DNA of 64,000 nt from Pseudomonas sp. MAG733B (GCF_036884845.1 NZ_CP145732.1:6480501-6544500), one strand, 5' to 3'. Positions 52,301-63,547 are shown, counted from the stretch's first letter. Notes: generated from the sequence alone by a model not told the origin. Made by a program: numbers and translations.

Positions 52301-53755
52301 TTAGACTTCGTTAAGCTGTACGTTGAGCAGCTTTGCGATTGCTTCTCCATACGCCTGATCGGCCTTGAAAAAATGCTGCAACTGACGATCAACCACATCA
52401 CTCGATACACCCGCCATTGCACCCGCGATGTTGCTGACCAGCAATGCTTTCTGCTCGTCGCTCATCAAACGGAACAACGCACCCGCGTGGCTGTAGTAGT
52501 CAGTATCCTCACGGTGATCGTAGCGATCAGCCGCACCACTTAAGGCGAGCGCTGGCTCGGCGAAGCGAGGTGCCTGCTTCGGCGAATCGACATAACTGTT
52601 CGGCTCGTAATTCGGCGCTGCGCCGCCATTGCTGCCAAACGCCATCGAACCATCACGCTGGTAGCTGTTGACCGGGCTACGCGGAGCGTTCACTGGCAGT
52701 TGCTGGTGATTGGTGCCTACACGGTAGCGATGGGCATCAGCATAGGCAAACACACGCCCCTGCAGCATGCGATCCGGCGACAGACCAACACCCGGCACCA
52801 TATTGCTTGGGCCGAACGCCGCTTGCTCGACTTCAGCAAAGTAGTTGAGCGGGTTGCGATTCAACTCCAGCTCGCCAACTTTGATCAACGGAAACTCTTT
52901 CTGCGTCCAGGTTTTGGTGACGTCGAACGGGTTTTCATAATGCGTGGCGGCCTGAGCCTCGGTCATGATCTGGATGCATACGCTCCATTTCGGGAAATCA
53001 CCGCGTTCAATGGCTTCGAACAGGTCGCGCTGAGCGTAATCCGGATCAGTCCCGGCCAGACGCGCTGCCTCTGCCGGCGCCAGGTTCTTGATCCCCTGCT
53101 TGGTCTTGTAGTGCCACTTCACCCAATGACGCTCGCCATTGGCGCTGATCAGGCTATAGGTGTGGCTACCGAAGCCGTGCATGTGGCGGTAACCATCGGG
53201 GATGCCTCGATCCGAAAACAGGATCGTGACCTGGTGCAGCGCCTCCGGAGAGTGCGACCAGAAGTCCCACATCGCCTGCGCACTTTTAAGGTTGCTTTGC
53301 GGCAGACGCTTTTGGGTGTGGATAAAGTCCGGGAATTTGAGCGGATCACGGATGAAGAACACCGGCGTGTTGTTGCCGACGATGTCCCAGTTGCCTTCTT
53401 CGGTGTAGAACTTCAACGCAAAACCACGTGGATCACGCTCGGTATCAGCCGAACCGCGCTCGCCACCGACCGTGGAGAACCGGAGAAAGGTTGGTGTTTG
53501 CTTGCCGACGGCGTCGAACAGCTTCGCGCTAGTGTATTGAGTGATATCACGAGTTACGGTGAACGTGCCGTAAGCACCTGAACCCTTGGCGTGCACACGA
53601 CGCTCAGGGATGTTTTCACGGTTGAAGTGAGCAAGCTTCTCGATCAGGTGAAAGTCGTCGAGCAGCAGCGGGCCTCTCGGGCCTGCGGAACGGGAATTCT
53701 GGTTATCGGCGACAGGAGCGCCACTGGCGGTGGTAAGCGTTTTATTCTGGCTCAT
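52301..53755 (-). CDS. katA: Monofunctional heme catalase
   Basis: 484 residues from the ATG at 53755 with a GGAAGAG ribosome site; the upstream extension is not catalase-like. The active site is visible: catalytic His in [13 protein letters not shown] (about 60), Asn in [10 protein letters not shown] and proximal Tyr ligand in [13 protein letters not shown]. Clade III catalase, normal length. It disposes of hydrogen peroxide, in concert with the ferritin beside it. The upstream gap includes a partial OxyR-like motif. Confidence 0.96.
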   Translation of the reverse strand: MSQNKTLTTASGAPVADNQNSRSAGPRGPLLLDDFHLIEKLAHFNRENIPERRVHAKGSGAYGTFTVTRDITQYTSAKLFDAVGKQTPTFLRFSTVGGERGSADTERDPRGFALKFYTEEGNWDIVGNNTPVFFIRDPLKFPDFIHTQKRLPQSNLKSAQAMWDFWSHSPEALHQVTILFSDRGIPDGYRHMHGFGSHTYSLISANGERHWVKWHYKTKQGIKNLAPAEAARLAGTDPDYAQRDLFEAIERGDFPKWSVCIQIMTEAQAATHYENPFDVTKTWTQKEFPLIKVGELELNRNPLNYFAEVEQAAFGPSNMVPGVGLSPDRMLQGRVFAYADAHRYRVGTNHQQLPVNAPRSPVNSYQRDGSMAFGSNGGAAPNYEPNSYVDSPKQAPRFAEPALALSGAADRYDHREDTDYYSHAGALFRLMSDEQKALLVSNIAGAMAGVSSDVVDRQLQHFFKADQAYGEAIAKLLNVQLNEV

Positions 53756-53857
53756 GCGATCTCTTCCTTTGTCAGTCTCAAACTGCCGGCTAATCGGCTG
53801 AAAGGAAGTATTGATGATCCAGATGACACCTTCTAATTCATTGACTGATGCCAATCG

Positions 53858-53872
53858 ATAGAAAATATCTAA
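53858..53872 (-). promoter_or_regulatory. Possible OxyR half-site upstream of katA
   Basis: The plus strand reads ATAG-N7-CTAA; the reverse strand is TTAG-N7-CTAT, matching an OxyR half of ATAG-N7-CTAT at 7 of 8 positions. It lies about 103 bp upstream of the katA start. Only half of the full OxyR motif is matched and the remaining two quarters do not fit, so this is weak. Confidence 0.3.
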
Positions 53873-53917
53873 TCGAATAGGAAGGCAATCAATCGCCGTC
53901 GCACTTTTCGAGCGCGC

Positions 53918-53950
53918 ACAAAAAACCGGGCACTAGGCCCGGTTTTTTGT
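53918..53950 (-). terminator. Rho-independent terminator of the alpha operon (after rplQ)
   Basis: On the minus strand AAAAAACCGGGC...GCCCGGTTTTTT forms an eight-pair stem and ends the rpsM-rplQ transcript. Confidence 0.88.
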
Positions 53951-53960
53951 ATTTGACGTC

Positions 53961-54347
53961 TTACTCGGCAGAAACAGCTTCGCCAGCAGTAGCACGATCA
54001 ACCAACTCGACGTACGCCATTGGCGCGTTGTCGCCAGCGCGGAAACCGCACTTGAGGATGCGCAGGTAGCCACCCTCACGGGTAGCGTAGCGCTTGCCCA
54101 GGTCGTTGAAGAGCTTACCAACGATAGCTTTCGAACGAGTACGGTCGAAAGCCAGACGACGGTTAGCAACGCTATCTGTCTTGGCCAAAGTGATCAGCGG
54201 CTCAGCAACGCGGCGCAGTTCTTTAGCTTTTGGCAGAGTAGTTTTGATCAGCTCGTGCTCGAACAGCGACACCGCCATGTTTTGGAACATGGCCTTGCGG
54301 TGCGAGCTGGTGCGGCTGAGGTGACGACCACTTTTACGATGACGCAT
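53961..54347 (-). CDS. rplQ: 50S ribosomal protein L17
   Basis: 128 residues starting [20 protein letters not shown], the typical basic N-terminus. Last gene of the alpha operon, 42 bp after rpoA. Confidence 0.98.
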   Translation of the reverse strand: MRHRKSGRHLSRTSSHRKAMFQNMAVSLFEHELIKTTLPKAKELRRVAEPLITLAKTDSVANRRLAFDRTRSKAIVGKLFNDLGKRYATREGGYLRILKCGFRAGDNAPMAYVELVDRATAGEAVSAE

Positions 54348-54389
54348 GGTTCATTCCTTACCAAACACTACGTTCGGTGATTACGACGA

Positions 54390-55391
54390 TCAGGCAGTCG
54401 CCTTGTCGTCCTTCTTAAGACTTGCAGGCGGCCAGTTGTCGAGGCGCATGCCGAGGGACAGACCGCGGGAGGCCAGAACGTCCTTGATTTCGGTCAAGGA
54501 TTTCTTGCCCAGGTTCGGAGTCTTCAACAGCTCTACTTCGGTACGCTGAATCAGGTCGCCGATGTAGTAGATGTTTTCCGCCTTAAGGCAGTTAGCCGAA
54601 CGTACAGTCAGTTCCAGATCGTCAACCGGGCGAAGCAGGATCGGATCGATCTCGTCTTCCTGCTCGATTACCACAGGTTCGCTGTCACCTTTGAGGTCGA
54701 CGAACGCAGCCAACTGCTGTTGCAGAATGGTTGCAGCGCGGCGGATAGCCTCTTCAGGATCCAGAGTACCGTTGGTTTCCAGATCAATAACCAGCTTGTC
54801 CAGGTTAGTACGCTGCTCAACACGGGCGTTTTCCACCACGTATGCGATACGGCGAACCGGGCTGAACGAAGAGTCAAGCTGCAAGCGACCGATGCTGCGG
54901 CTTTCGTCTTCATCGCTCTGACGCGAGTCGGCTGGTTCATAACCACGACCACGAGCTACTACGAGCTTCATGTTCAGGGCGCCGTTAGACGCCAGGTTAG
55001 CGATTACGTGATCGGGATTAACGATCTCGACATCATGATCCAGCTGAATATCGGCAGCGGTAACCACCCCCGAACCCTTCTTCGACAAGGTCAGCGTAAC
55101 TTCGTCACGGCCGTGCAGCTTGATAGCCAGACCTTTAAGGTTCAACAGGATTTCAATTACGTCTTCCTGTACACCTTCGATGGCGCTGTACTCGTGGAGC
55201 ACACCGTCAATCTCGGCCTCGACTACTGCACAGCCAGGCATTGAGGACAACAGGATGCGGCGCAGCGCGTTGCCCAGGGTGTGGCCAAAGCCACGCTCGA
55301 GAGGCTCGAGAGTGATCTTGGCGCGGGTTGGACTGACAACCTGCACATCAATGTGGCGGGGTGTCAGGAACTCATTTACCGAAATCTGCAT
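54390..55391 (-). CDS. rpoA: RNA polymerase alpha subunit
   Basis: 333 residues. N-terminal dimerisation domain ([23 protein letters not shown]) and the C-terminal domain with the DNA- and activator-binding helices ([27 protein letters not shown]). It nucleates polymerase assembly and contacts UP elements. Operon: rpsM-rpsK-rpsD-rpoA-rplQ, 23 bp after rpsD. Confidence 0.98.
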   Translation of the reverse strand: MQISVNEFLTPRHIDVQVVSPTRAKITLEPLERGFGHTLGNALRRILLSSMPGCAVVEAEIDGVLHEYSAIEGVQEDVIEILLNLKGLAIKLHGRDEVTLTLSKKGSGVVTAADIQLDHDVEIVNPDHVIANLASNGALNMKLVVARGRGYEPADSRQSDEDESRSIGRLQLDSSFSPVRRIAYVVENARVEQRTNLDKLVIDLETNGTLDPEEAIRRAATILQQQLAAFVDLKGDSEPVVIEQEDEIDPILLRPVDDLELTVRSANCLKAENIYYIGDLIQRTEVELLKTPNLGKKSLTEIKDVLASRGLSLGMRLDNWPPASLKKDDKATA

Positions 55392-55413
55392 GGATGCACC
55401 TATTTTCTAGCCC

Positions 55414-56034
55414 TTACTTGGAGTAGAGCTCGACAATCAGGCTTTCGTTGATGTCGGCGGACAGATCACTGCGAGCTGGAACGTTCTTGAAAACGCCCGA
55501 CTTCTTCTCAGTGTCTACTTCTACCCATTCTACGCGGCCACGTTGGGCACACAGATCGAGAGCTTGGACAATGCGAAGTTGGTTTTTTGCTTTCTCGCGA
55601 ACAGCAACCACGTCACCAGCACGAACCTGGTAGGACGGAACGTTAACGGTCTGACCGTTTACGCTGATCGACTTGTGCGATACCAGCTGACGGGATTCGG
55701 CACGAGTCGAACCAAAGCCCATACGGTATACAACGTTGTCCAGACGGCATTCGAGCAGTTGCAGCAGGTTTTCACCGGTTGCACCTTTCTTGCCAGCTGC
55801 TTCTTTGTAGTAGCCGCTGAATTGACGCTCGAGAACGCCGTAGATACGACGGACCTTCTGCTTTTCACGCAGTTGGGTGCCGTAGTCGGACTGGCGACCG
55901 CGGCGTTGGCCGTGGATACCAGGTGCTGCTTCAATGTTGCACTTCGATTCGATCGCGCGCACGCCGCTCTTCAGGAAGAGATCGGTGCCTTCACGACGAG
56001 CGAGTTTGCATTTTGGACCAATGTAACGAGCCAT
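55414..56034 (-). CDS. rpsD: 30S ribosomal protein S4
   Basis: 206 residues, beginning [20 protein letters not shown], with the S4 RNA-binding motif ([24 protein letters not shown]). Primary 16S rRNA binder and, in E. coli, the translational repressor of the alpha operon. Confidence 0.98.
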   Translation of the reverse strand: MARYIGPKCKLARREGTDLFLKSGVRAIESKCNIEAAPGIHGQRRGRQSDYGTQLREKQKVRRIYGVLERQFSGYYKEAAGKKGATGENLLQLLECRLDNVVYRMGFGSTRAESRQLVSHKSISVNGQTVNVPSYQVRAGDVVAVREKAKNQLRIVQALDLCAQRGRVEWVEVDTEKKSGVFKNVPARSDLSADINESLIVELYSK

Positions 56035-56052
56035 TCTTTACAATCTCCTGGA

Positions 56053-56442
56053 TTACACGCGGCGCTTCTTCGGCGGACGGCACCCGTTGTGCGGGATTGG
56101 CGTCACGTCGGTGATGCTGGCGATCTTGTAGCCACAGCCGTTCAAAGCGCGGACTGCGGATTCACGACCTGGACCTGGACCTTTGACGTTTACGTCGAGG
56201 TTTTTCAGGCCGTATTCCAGCGCAGCTTGACCAGCACGTTCAGCAGCTACTTGAGCAGCAAACGGGGTGGACTTGCGGGAACCGCGGAAACCCGAACCAC
56301 CGGAGGTAGCCCAGGAAAGAGCGTTACCTTGACGGTCGGTGATGGTCACGATGGTGTTGTTAAAAGATGCATGGATGTGGGCGATGCCATCAACCACTGT
56401 CTTTTTAACTTTTTTACGAGGACGAGCAGCAGGTTTTGCCAT
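56053..56442 (-). CDS. rpsK: 30S ribosomal protein S11
   Basis: 129 residues, beginning [20 protein letters not shown] and ending [13 protein letters not shown], as usual. Located between rpsM and rpsD. Confidence 0.98.
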   Translation of the reverse strand: MAKPAARPRKKVKKTVVDGIAHIHASFNNTIVTITDRQGNALSWATSGGSGFRGSRKSTPFAAQVAAERAGQAALEYGLKNLDVNVKGPGPGRESAVRALNGCGYKIASITDVTPIPHNGCRPPKKRRV

Positions 56443-56472
56443 GATTAAATTCCTGTCGATTCGCTGGGGCGA

Positions 56473-56829
56473 TTACTTGCGGATCGGCTTACGCGGACCT
56501 TTACGGGTACGCGCGTTGGTCTTGGTACGCTGACCGCGCACTGGAAGACCGCGACGATGACGCAGACCGCGATAGCAACCGAGGTCCATCAAGCGCTTGA
56601 TTTTCATGTTGATTTCGCGACGCAGGTCACCTTCAGTGGTGAACTTCGCCACTTCGCCACGCAGCTGTTCAATTTGCTCGTCGCTCAGATCTTTGATCTT
56701 TGCTGCTGGGTTTACCCCAGTCTCTGCACAAATTTTCTGTGCAGTAGTGCGACCAACACCATAGATGTAGGTCAGCGAGATAACAGTATGCTTGTTATCT
56801 GGAATGTTAACGCCTGCAATACGGGCCAT
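56473..56829 (-). CDS. rpsM: 30S ribosomal protein S13
   Basis: 118 residues, beginning [20 protein letters not shown] with the helix-hairpin-helix and the basic C-terminal tail ([17 protein letters not shown]). First gene of the alpha operon, with a promoter at 56889-56917 upstream. Confidence 0.98.
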   Translation of the reverse strand: MARIAGVNIPDNKHTVISLTYIYGVGRTTAQKICAETGVNPAAKIKDLSDEQIEQLRGEVAKFTTEGDLRREINMKIKRLMDLGCYRGLRHRRGLPVRGQRTKTNARTRKGPRKPIRK

Positions 56830-56888
56830 TCAGTGGGACTCCAATTGACAGCTACCTACGCCCCGGAAGCCAAGAAATAGGGCGCGAG

Positions 56889-56917
56889 ATAATATCGCTG
56901 TAATAACAAATAATCAA
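56889..56917 (-). promoter_or_regulatory. Sigma70-type promoter of the alpha operon
   Basis: On the minus strand TTGATT (56912-56917), a 17-bp spacer and TATTAT (56889-56894) form a well-spaced promoter 60 bp before the rpsM start. The hairpin at 56918-56941 immediately precedes it, suggesting separate transcription of rpsM-rplQ from the spc block. Confidence 0.6.
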
Positions 56918-56941
56918 CCCGGTAGCGCACTAGCTACCGGG
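56918..56941 (-). terminator. Hairpin between rpmJ and rpsM, probable spc-operon terminator or attenuator
   Basis: CCCGGTAGC GCACTA GCTACCGGG, a nine-pair stem with a six-base loop. On the minus strand it is followed by TTGATTATTTGTTATT, which is T-rich but not a pure T run, so partial termination is likely. Confidence 0.55.
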
Positions 56942-56959
56942 CTTGAAGCACAATCACAC

Positions 56960-57076
56960 TCAGCCTTGGCGCTGTTTGTGACGCGGTTCCGCGCTGCAAA
57001 TTACTCGAACAACACCTTCGCGGCGAATAATCTTGCAGTTACGGCACAGCTTTTTCACCGATGCACGAACTTTCAT
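56960..57076 (-). CDS. rpmJ: 50S ribosomal protein L36
   Basis: 38 residues: [19 protein letters not shown] followed by a short second half ending PRHKQRQG. The zinc site is C11, C14, C27 and H32, so this is the zinc-binding (C+) form. It sits between secY and rpsM, the normal place, 24 bp downstream of secY. Confidence 0.97.
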
Positions 57077-57100
57077 CACCAACTCCTCGAACCTTATGGG

Positions 57101-58429
57101 TCAGCGCAGCATGCCGCTGCCGTAACCCTTCAGGTTGGCTTTCTTCATCAGGGATTCGTACTGGTGCGAAACGAGGTGCGATTGTACTTGGGACATGAAG
57201 TCCATCACAACCACGACGACGATCAGCAACGAGGTCCCGCCAAGGTAGAACGGAACGTTGGCTGCAACCACCAGGAACTGGGGCAACAGGCACACGGCCG
57301 TCATGTAAAGAGCACCGAACATGGTCAAGCGAGTCAGAACGCCATCAATGTAGCGCGCAGACTGCTCACCTGGACGGATGCCCGGAATAAAGGCACCGGA
57401 CTTCTTCAGGTTTTCCGCTACGTCTTTCGGATTGAACATCAACGCCGTATAGAAGAAGCAGAAGAAAATAATCCCTGCACTAAACAGCAGAATATTCAAC
57501 GGCTGACCAGGAGCGATCGACTGCGAGATGTCCTGCAACCAGCCCATACCTTCAGACTGACCGAACCAGGCACCCAACGAAGCCGGGAACAGCAAAATGC
57601 TGCTCGCGAAAATGGCCGGAATAACACCGGCCATGTTCACCTTCAGCGGCAAGTGGCTGGTCTGCGCAGCAAAAACCTTGCGGCCTTGCTGACGCTTGGC
57701 GTAGTGAACAGCAATACGACGCTGACCACGCTCAATGAACACCACGAAACCGATAATCGCTACTGCCAGCAAACCGATGGCAACCAGGGCGAAGATGTTG
57801 ATATCACCCTGACGTGCAGACTCGAAAGACTGCCCGATCGCTCTCGGAAGACCGGCGACGATACCCGAAAAAATCAACATCGAGATACCGTTGCCAACAC
57901 CACGCTCAGTAATCTGCTCACCCAGCCACATCATGAACATCGCACCAGCCACAAAAGTGGATACCGCGACGAAATGGAAGCCAAAGTCACCAGTGAACGC
58001 AACGCCCTGCCCTGCCAGACCAATGGACATGCCAATGGCTTGAACGAGAGCGAGGACGACAGTGCCGTAGCGGGTGTACTGGCTGATCTTGCGACGGCCA
58101 GCTTCACCTTCCTTCTTCAACTGCTCCAGCTGCGGGCTGACGGCTGTCATCAGTTGCATGATGATCGATGCCGAAATGTACGGCATGATCCCCAGTGCAA
58201 AGATGCTCATCCGCTCCAGCGCGCCGCCGGAAAACATGTTGAACAAGCTAAGAATGGTCCCCTCATTCTGTCGAAACAGGTCCGCGAGTCGGTCCGGGTT
58301 GATACCTGGAACCGGGATGTGTGCGCCTATTCGGTAGACGATAATCGCCAGGAACAGAAAACGCAGACGAGCCCAAAGTTCAGACATACCGCCTTTGCCG
58401 AGCGCAGAGAGAGCACCTTGCTTAGCCAT
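57101..58429 (-). CDS. secY: Protein translocase subunit SecY
   Basis: 442 residues with ten membrane helices, including the plug region ([25 protein letters not shown]) and the cytoplasmic loop [17 protein letters not shown]. The channel exports or inserts proteins with SecE and SecG. It starts directly after the rplO stop. Confidence 0.98.
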   Translation of the reverse strand: MAKQGALSALGKGGMSELWARLRFLFLAIIVYRIGAHIPVPGINPDRLADLFRQNEGTILSLFNMFSGGALERMSIFALGIMPYISASIIMQLMTAVSPQLEQLKKEGEAGRRKISQYTRYGTVVLALVQAIGMSIGLAGQGVAFTGDFGFHFVAVSTFVAGAMFMMWLGEQITERGVGNGISMLIFSGIVAGLPRAIGQSFESARQGDINIFALVAIGLLAVAIIGFVVFIERGQRRIAVHYAKRQQGRKVFAAQTSHLPLKVNMAGVIPAIFASSILLFPASLGAWFGQSEGMGWLQDISQSIAPGQPLNILLFSAGIIFFCFFYTALMFNPKDVAENLKKSGAFIPGIRPGEQSARYIDGVLTRLTMFGALYMTAVCLLPQFLVVAANVPFYLGGTSLLIVVVVVMDFMSQVQSHLVSHQYESLMKKANLKGYGSGMLR

Positions 58430-58867
58430 TTATTCCTCGAACTTGCCGCCAGCTGCTTCGATAGCCGCACGCGCACCTTTGGTGGCGCCGATTCCCTTGC
58501 CGATAGTGACAGCGCGAGTCACTTCACCGGACAGCATGATTTTCACACGCTGTACGTTGACGTTGATCACGTTGGCATCTTTCAGGGACTGCACGGTGAC
58601 GATGTCGCCTTCCACTTTAGCCAGCTCGGACAGACGCACTTCTGCGCGATCCATGGCCTTCAGGGAAACGAAACCGAACTTCGGCAGGCGACGATGCAGC
58701 GGCTGTTGACCGCCTTCAAAGCCTGGAGCAATGGTGCCACCGGAGCGGGAGGTTTGACCTTTGTGACCACGGCCACCAGTCTTACCCAAACCACTACCGA
58801 TACCACGGCCCGGACGATGCTTTTCGCGACGGGAACCCGGCGCTGGACTCAGATCATTGAGTTTCAT
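58430..58867 (-). CDS. rplO: 50S ribosomal protein L15
   Basis: 145 residues, [20 protein letters not shown] with the glycine-rich [17 protein letters not shown]. Stop abuts the secY start. Confidence 0.98.
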   Translation of the reverse strand: MKLNDLSPAPGSRREKHRPGRGIGSGLGKTGGRGHKGQTSRSGGTIAPGFEGGQQPLHRRLPKFGFVSLKAMDRAEVRLSELAKVEGDIVTVQSLKDANVINVNVQRVKIMLSGEVTRAVTIGKGIGATKGARAAIEAAGGKFEE

Positions 58868-58870
58868 CGA

Positions 58871-59047
58871 TTAACCCTCGACACGCAGCATGTAGTAAGC
58901 CTTGTTGATCATCCCGCGATTCTCGGGAGTATCCAGGACTTCTACAGTGTGACCGATGCGACGCAGACCCAGACCCTTAACGCACAGTTTGTGGTTAGGG
59001 ATACGGCCGGTCATGCTTTTGATCAGCGTTACTTTAACGGTAGCCAT
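58871..59047 (-). CDS. rpmD: 50S ribosomal protein L30
   Basis: 58 residues, [20 protein letters not shown] and ending [10 protein letters not shown]. Its start lies 2 bp after the rpsE stop. Short gene of the spc operon. Confidence 0.97.
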   Translation of the reverse strand: MATVKVTLIKSMTGRIPNHKLCVKGLGLRRIGHTVEVLDTPENRGMINKAYYMLRVEG

Positions 59048-59049
59048 GA

Positions 59050-59550
59050 TCAGAAGATCTCCTTGACGCTTTTGCCACGCTTGGCGGCAATGGATTCAGG
59101 AGACTGCATTGCTTTCAAACCCTTGAAAGTGGCGTGAACCACGTTTACCGGGTTAGTCGAGCCGTAGCACTTGGCCAGAACGTTCTGAACGCCAGCAACT
59201 TCGAGAACGGCACGCATAGCGCCGCCAGCGATGATACCGGTACCTTCAGAAGCAGGCTGCATGTACACCTTCGAAGCGCCGTGAGCGGACTTCATTGCGT
59301 ACTGCAGAGTGGTGCCGTTCAGATCAACCTGGATCATGTTGCGGCGAGCAGCTTCCATTGCCTTCTGGATCGCAGCAGGCACTTCACGCGACTTGCCACG
59401 GCCGAAGCCAACACGGCCTTTACCATCACCAACCACGGTCAACGCGGTGAAGGTGAAGATACGGCCGCCTTTAACGGTTTTGGCTACGCGGTTAACTTGA
59501 ACCAGCTTCTCGATGTAGCCTTCGTCGCGCTTTTGGTCGTTATTTGACAT
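59050..59550 (-). CDS. rpsE: 30S ribosomal protein S5
   Basis: 166 residues, with the double-stranded RNA-binding [20 protein letters not shown] and the C-terminal [20 protein letters not shown]. Confidence 0.98.
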   Translation of the reverse strand: MSNNDQKRDEGYIEKLVQVNRVAKTVKGGRIFTFTALTVVGDGKGRVGFGRGKSREVPAAIQKAMEAARRNMIQVDLNGTTLQYAMKSAHGASKVYMQPASEGTGIIAGGAMRAVLEVAGVQNVLAKCYGSTNPVNVVHATFKGLKAMQSPESIAAKRGKSVKEIF

Positions 59551-59553
59551 AAC

Positions 59554-59904
59554 TTAGAACTCCAGCCCAGCTTCACGAGCAGCATCAGCCAGCGCTTTAA
59601 CGCGGCCGTGGTACTTGAAGCCAGAGCGGTCGAAAGCCACCTGCGAGACGCCAGCGGCCTTAGCACGCGTAGCGACCAGCTGGCCAACCTTAGTGGCCGC
59701 GTCGATGTTGCCAGTGGCGCCATCACGCAGTTCTTTATCCAAAGTCGAGGCAGATGCCAGGACTTTGTTGCCGTCGGCCGAAATGACCTGGGCGTAGATG
59801 TGCTGCGAAGAGCGGAACACGCAGAGACGCACGACTTCGAGTTCGTGCATTTTCAGGCGTGCTTTGCGAGCGCGACGCAGTCGAGTAACTTTTTTGTCGG
59901 TCAT
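59554..59904 (-). CDS. rplR: 50S ribosomal protein L18
   Basis: 116 residues with the 5S rRNA-binding [20 protein letters not shown] near the C-terminus. Confidence 0.98.
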   Translation of the reverse strand: MTDKKVTRLRRARKARLKMHELEVVRLCVFRSSQHIYAQVISADGNKVLASASTLDKELRDGATGNIDAATKVGQLVATRAKAAGVSQVAFDRSGFKYHGRVKALADAAREAGLEF

Positions 59905-59914
59905 TTGCTATGCC

Positions 59915-60448
59915 CTACTTCTTCTTGGCTTCTTTACGACGGACGACTTCGTCCGCGTAGCGCACACCTTTGCCTTTGTACGGCTCTGGTGGACGGAAGT
60001 CGCGGATCTCGGCGGCCACTTGACCTACCAGCTGCTTGTCGATGCCCTTGATCAGGATATCGGTCTGGCTAGGAGTCTCAGCGGTGATGCCTTCCGGCAG
60101 TTCGTAATCCACTGGGTGCGAGAAGCCAAGAGCCAGGTTCAGCACTGTGCCTTTTGCTTGCGCTTTGTAACCAACACCGACCAGCTGGAGCTTGCGCTCG
60201 AAGCCTTGGCTTACGCCTTGGACCATGTTGTTTACCAACGCACGAGTGGTACCAGCCATTGCGCGAGTCTGTTGATCGCCATTGCGAGCAGCGAAACGCA
60301 GCTCACCAGCTTCTTCAACGATCTCAACGGACGAATGGATGTTCAGTTCGAGAGTGCCCTTGGCACCCTTCACCGAAAGCTGTTGGCCTGCGAATTTTAC
60401 TTCGACACCGGCTGGCAGCTTAACGGGGTTCTTAGCGACGCGAGACAT
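59915..60448 (-). CDS. rplF: 50S ribosomal protein L6
   Basis: 177 residues, [19 protein letters not shown] and the two-domain L6 pattern [14 protein letters not shown]. Confidence 0.98.
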   Translation of the reverse strand: MSRVAKNPVKLPAGVEVKFAGQQLSVKGAKGTLELNIHSSVEIVEEAGELRFAARNGDQQTRAMAGTTRALVNNMVQGVSQGFERKLQLVGVGYKAQAKGTVLNLALGFSHPVDYELPEGITAETPSQTDILIKGIDKQLVGQVAAEIRDFRPPEPYKGKGVRYADEVVRRKEAKKK

Positions 60449-60460
60449 GCTTATCCCCCC

Positions 60461-60853
60461 TTAGAACACAGTGCAAAGAACTTCGCCGCCGACACCGGCA
60501 GCGCGCGCAGCACGATCCGTCATCACACCCTTGTTGGTGGAGACGATAGACACACCGAGACCGCCACGAACTTTCGGCAGATCTTCGACGGACTTGTACT
60601 GACGCAGGCCTGGACGGCTAACGCGCTTCACTTCTTCGATAACCGGACGGCCTTCGAAATATTTCAGCTCGATAGACAGCAGTGGTTTGATTTCGCTGCT
60701 GATCTGATAACCCGCAATGTAACCTTCGTCCTTCAGGACTTTGGCAACAGCTACCTTCAAAGTAGAAGATGGCATGCTTACGACGGACTTTTCAGCCATC
60801 TGGGCATTACGGATTCGAGTTAGCATGTCCGCTAACGGGTCCTGCATACTCAT
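60461..60853 (-). CDS. rpsH: 30S ribosomal protein S8
   Basis: 130 residues, [18 protein letters not shown] and the C-terminal [24 protein letters not shown] core (here [20 protein letters not shown]). Its leader from rpsN is unusually long (209 bp). Confidence 0.98.
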   Translation of the reverse strand: MSMQDPLADMLTRIRNAQMAEKSVVSMPSSTLKVAVAKVLKDEGYIAGYQISSEIKPLLSIELKYFEGRPVIEEVKRVSRPGLRQYKSVEDLPKVRGGLGVSIVSTNKGVMTDRAARAAGVGGEVLCTVF

Positions 60854-60928
60854 GGGCTAGACGCTCCTAATACAGAAAAATTAGCCTTGCGGCTACTACG
60901 TGTCGCCGAGAATCTCCGAGCATAGAAA

Positions 60929-61001
60929 ACACGGGCTCAGGCGAGCCGGGTATTCTAGACACACCCCGGAAATGAATCAAGCCCCAAAAGGGGCTTGATT
61001 C
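60929..61001 (-). other. Structured spacer between rpsN and rpsH
   Basis: The 209-bp gap between these co-directional genes holds a perfect 12-pair hairpin (arms 60974-60985 and 60990-61001, loop TTTT on the minus strand) and a smaller GGCTC/GAGCC hairpin at about 60932-60949. No T-tract follows, so they are unlikely to be simple terminators. Could be mRNA-processing or protein-binding sites. Confidence 0.45.
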
Positions 61002-61062
61002 AGATTCAAGGCCACCGGTGGTCAGGATCTTGCGAACCTTCCCACCGAGACTTTGACAGTAC

Positions 61063-61368
61063 TTACCAGCTGGCTTTAACCAGACCCGGTACGTCACCAC
61101 GCATTGCCGCTTCACGCAGTTTGTTACGGCCGAGGCCGAACTTGCGGTAAACGCCGTGTGGACGACCGGTCAGGCGGCAGCGGTTACGCATGCGCGAAGC
61201 GCTTGCGTCACGTGGCTGCTTCTGCAGGGCTACTGTAGCTTCCCAACGCGCTTCTGGACTTGCGTTCAGATCGACGATGATTGCTTTCAGTGCTGCACGC
61301 TTCTTGGCGTACTTGGCAACCGTGAGCTGACGCTTCAGCTCGCGGTTTTTCATGCTCATCTTGGCCAT
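61063..61368 (-). CDS. rpsN: 30S ribosomal protein S14 (cysteine-poor form)
   Basis: 101 residues from the ATG at 61368 ([19 protein letters not shown]); the longer upstream frame overlaps rplE. It has only one cysteine, so it lacks the zinc ribbon of short S14 paralogues. C-terminal RNA-binding segment [20 protein letters not shown]. Confidence 0.97.
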   Translation of the reverse strand: MAKMSMKNRELKRQLTVAKYAKKRAALKAIIVDLNASPEARWEATVALQKQPRDASASRMRNRCRLTGRPHGVYRKFGLGRNKLREAAMRGDVPGLVKASW

Positions 61369-61381
61369 GGTCCTACTCCAA

Positions 61382-61921
61382 TCAGTTGCGGAACGGGAAT
61401 TTGAACGCACGCAGCAGAGCGCGGCCTTCATCATCGTTCTTGGCAGTGGTGGTCAGGGTAATGTCCAGACCGCGGAGAGCATCGATCTTGTCGTAGTCGA
61501 TTTCCGGGAAGATGATCTGCTCTTTTACGCCCATGCTGTAGTTACCACGACCATCGAAGGACTTGGCATTCAGGCCGCGGAAGTCGCGAACCCGAGGCAG
61601 GGAGATCGACAGCAGACGATCCAGGAACTCGTACATACGCTCACGGCGCAGGGTCACTTTGACGCCGATCGGCCAACCTTCACGGACTTTAAAGCCAGCG
61701 ATGGATTTGCGAGCGTAGGTCACAACGACTTTCTGGCCGGTGATCTTTTCCAGGTCAGCAACAGCGTGCTCGATGACTTTTTTGTCGCCGATCGCTTCGC
61801 CCAGACCCATGTTCAGGGTGATTTTGGTAACGCGCGGAACTTCCATCACGTTCGAAAGCTTAAGTTCTTCCTTAAGTTTCGGAGCAATTTCCTTCCGGTA
61901 AATCTCTTTTAGTCGTGCCAT
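61382..61921 (-). CDS. rplE: 50S ribosomal protein L5
   Basis: 179 residues, [20 protein letters not shown] and the L5 core [19 protein letters not shown]. Binds 5S rRNA. Confidence 0.98.
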   Translation of the reverse strand: MARLKEIYRKEIAPKLKEELKLSNVMEVPRVTKITLNMGLGEAIGDKKVIEHAVADLEKITGQKVVVTYARKSIAGFKVREGWPIGVKVTLRRERMYEFLDRLLSISLPRVRDFRGLNAKSFDGRGNYSMGVKEQIIFPEIDYDKIDALRGLDITLTTTAKNDDEGRALLRAFKFPFRN

Positions 61922-61943
61922 GGTCTCATCTACCTAGCAGTGT

Positions 61944-62258
61944 TCAAGCATCAACCGCTTTTTGGGTCGACTTGAAGACACGAATTTTCTTGCCGTCTTC
62001 TACTTTGAAACCAACGCGGTCAGCCTTGTTGGTTTCGCCGTTGAAAATGGCGACGTTAGAAGCATCCAGTGGAGCTTCTTTTTCGACGATACCGCCCTGC
62101 ACGCCCGACATCGGGTTAGGCTTGGTATGACGCTTGACCAGGTTCAGACCACCAATAACCAGACGGTTGTTAGCGAGAACCTTAAGCACCTTACCGCGCT
62201 TACCTTTGTCTTTGCCGGCGATCACGATGATCTCGTCGTCACGACGAATCTTTTGCAT
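61944..62258 (-). CDS. rplX: 50S ribosomal protein L24
   Basis: 104 residues with the KOW motif [19 protein letters not shown], near the start. Confidence 0.98.
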   Translation of the reverse strand: MQKIRRDDEIIVIAGKDKGKRGKVLKVLANNRLVIGGLNLVKRHTKPNPMSGVQGGIVEKEAPLDASNVAIFNGETNKADRVGFKVEDGKKIRVFKSTQKAVDA

Positions 62259-62269
62259 GTCGGATCTCC

Positions 62270-62638
62270 TTACAGCACTTCTGGGGCGAGCGAGACGATC
62301 TTCATGAACTTCTCAGTACGAAGTTCACGGGTCACTGGCCCAAAGATACGGGTGCCGATCGGCTCTTGCTTGTTGTTCAGAAGAACAGCAGCGTTGCCAT
62401 CAAAGCGGATAATGGAGCCATCAGCACGGCGTACGCCGTGACGAGTGCGGACTACAACAGCAGTCATCACTTGGCCTTTTTTCACTTTACCGCGAGGAAT
62501 TGCTTCCTTGACGGTAACTTTGATGATGTCACCGATACCAGCGTAACGACGATGGGAGCCACCCAGCACCTTGATGCACATAACACGGCGAGCGCCGCTG
62601 TTATCGGCCACATCGAGCATGGATTGAGTCTGAATCAT
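62270..62638 (-). CDS. rplN: 50S ribosomal protein L14
   Basis: 122 residues, [20 protein letters not shown] with the typical L14 sequence through [20 protein letters not shown]. Confidence 0.98.
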   Translation of the reverse strand: MIQTQSMLDVADNSGARRVMCIKVLGGSHRRYAGIGDIIKVTVKEAIPRGKVKKGQVMTAVVVRTRHGVRRADGSIIRFDGNAAVLLNNKQEPIGTRIFGPVTRELRTEKFMKIVSLAPEVL

Positions 62639-62661
62639 ATAATTTCTCCGACCCCTAGTCC

Positions 62662-62928
62662 TTAGACTTCCACAGCGCGTTCGAGAACATCAACCAGCGC
62701 CCAAGACTTGGTCTTGGCCAAAGGACGAGTTTCACGAATAGTGACTTTGTCGCCGATGTGGCACTGATTGGTTTCGTCGTGCGCGTGCAGCTTAGTCGAA
62801 CGCTTAACGTATTTACCGTAGATCGGGTGCTTAACGCGACGCTCGATCAGAACGGTGATGGTTTTGTCCATCTTGTCGCTGACAACACGGCCAGTCAGCG
62901 TACGGACAGTTTTTTCGGCTTCAGCCAT
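62662..62928 (-). CDS. rpsQ: 30S ribosomal protein S17
   Basis: 88 residues with the S17 signature [20 protein letters not shown] near the end. Confidence 0.98.
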   Translation of the reverse strand: MAEAEKTVRTLTGRVVSDKMDKTITVLIERRVKHPIYGKYVKRSTKLHAHDETNQCHIGDKVTIRETRPLAKTKSWALVDVLERAVEV

Positions 62929-62930
62929 GA

Positions 62931-63122
62931 TTACTTACCTGCCTGCTGGTTGAGCACAGTCTTCACGCGAGCGATGTCACGCTTAACTTGCGAGAGCAGA
63001 TGAGACTGCCCCAACTGGCCAGTTGCTTTCTGCATACGCAGATTGAACTGGTCGCGCAGCAGGCCGAGCAGTTGCTCGTTCAGCTGCTGTGCGGATTTTT
63101 CACGAAGTTCATTCGCTTTCAT
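62931..63122 (-). CDS. rpmC: 50S ribosomal protein L29
   Basis: 63 residues from the ATG at 63122 ([20 protein letters not shown]). A GTG one codon upstream is the alternative. The start overlaps the rplP stop as TGATG. Confidence 0.97.
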
Positions 63123-63535
63123 CACATCACCGTCCGTTTAACAAAGGAGGTGGCGAGCGGCAGCTTTGCAGCAGCCAGGGCGAAAGCCTCACGCGCCAGC
63201 TCTTCAGAAACACCCTCGATTTCATACAGGACTTTGCCTGGCTGAATCTGGGCAACCCAGTATTCCACGTTACCCTTACCTTTACCCATCCGCACTTCGA
63301 GAGGCTTCTTGGAGATCGGCTTGTCCGGGAATACACGGATCCAGATCTTGCCGCCACGTTTTACGTGACGGGTCAGAGCACGACGCGCTGACTCGATCTG
63401 ACGAGCGGTGAGACGACCACGAGCAACAGACTTCAGCGCGAACTCGCCGAAGCTGACTTTGCTACCGCGCAATGCCAGGCCACGGTTGTGACCAGTCATT
63501 TGCTTGCGGAACTTCGTACGCTTTGGTTGCAACAT
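63122..63535 (-). CDS. rplP: 50S ribosomal protein L16
   Basis: 137 residues, [20 protein letters not shown] and the family segment [20 protein letters not shown]. Confidence 0.98.
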
Positions 63536-63547
63536 TTGGCGTACCCC

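Noticed and set aside
56966..59137. Long plus-strand frame across rpmJ, secY, rplO and rpmD
   Set aside because: It crosses four genes and their junctions on the opposite strand; all four minus-strand proteins are unmistakable.
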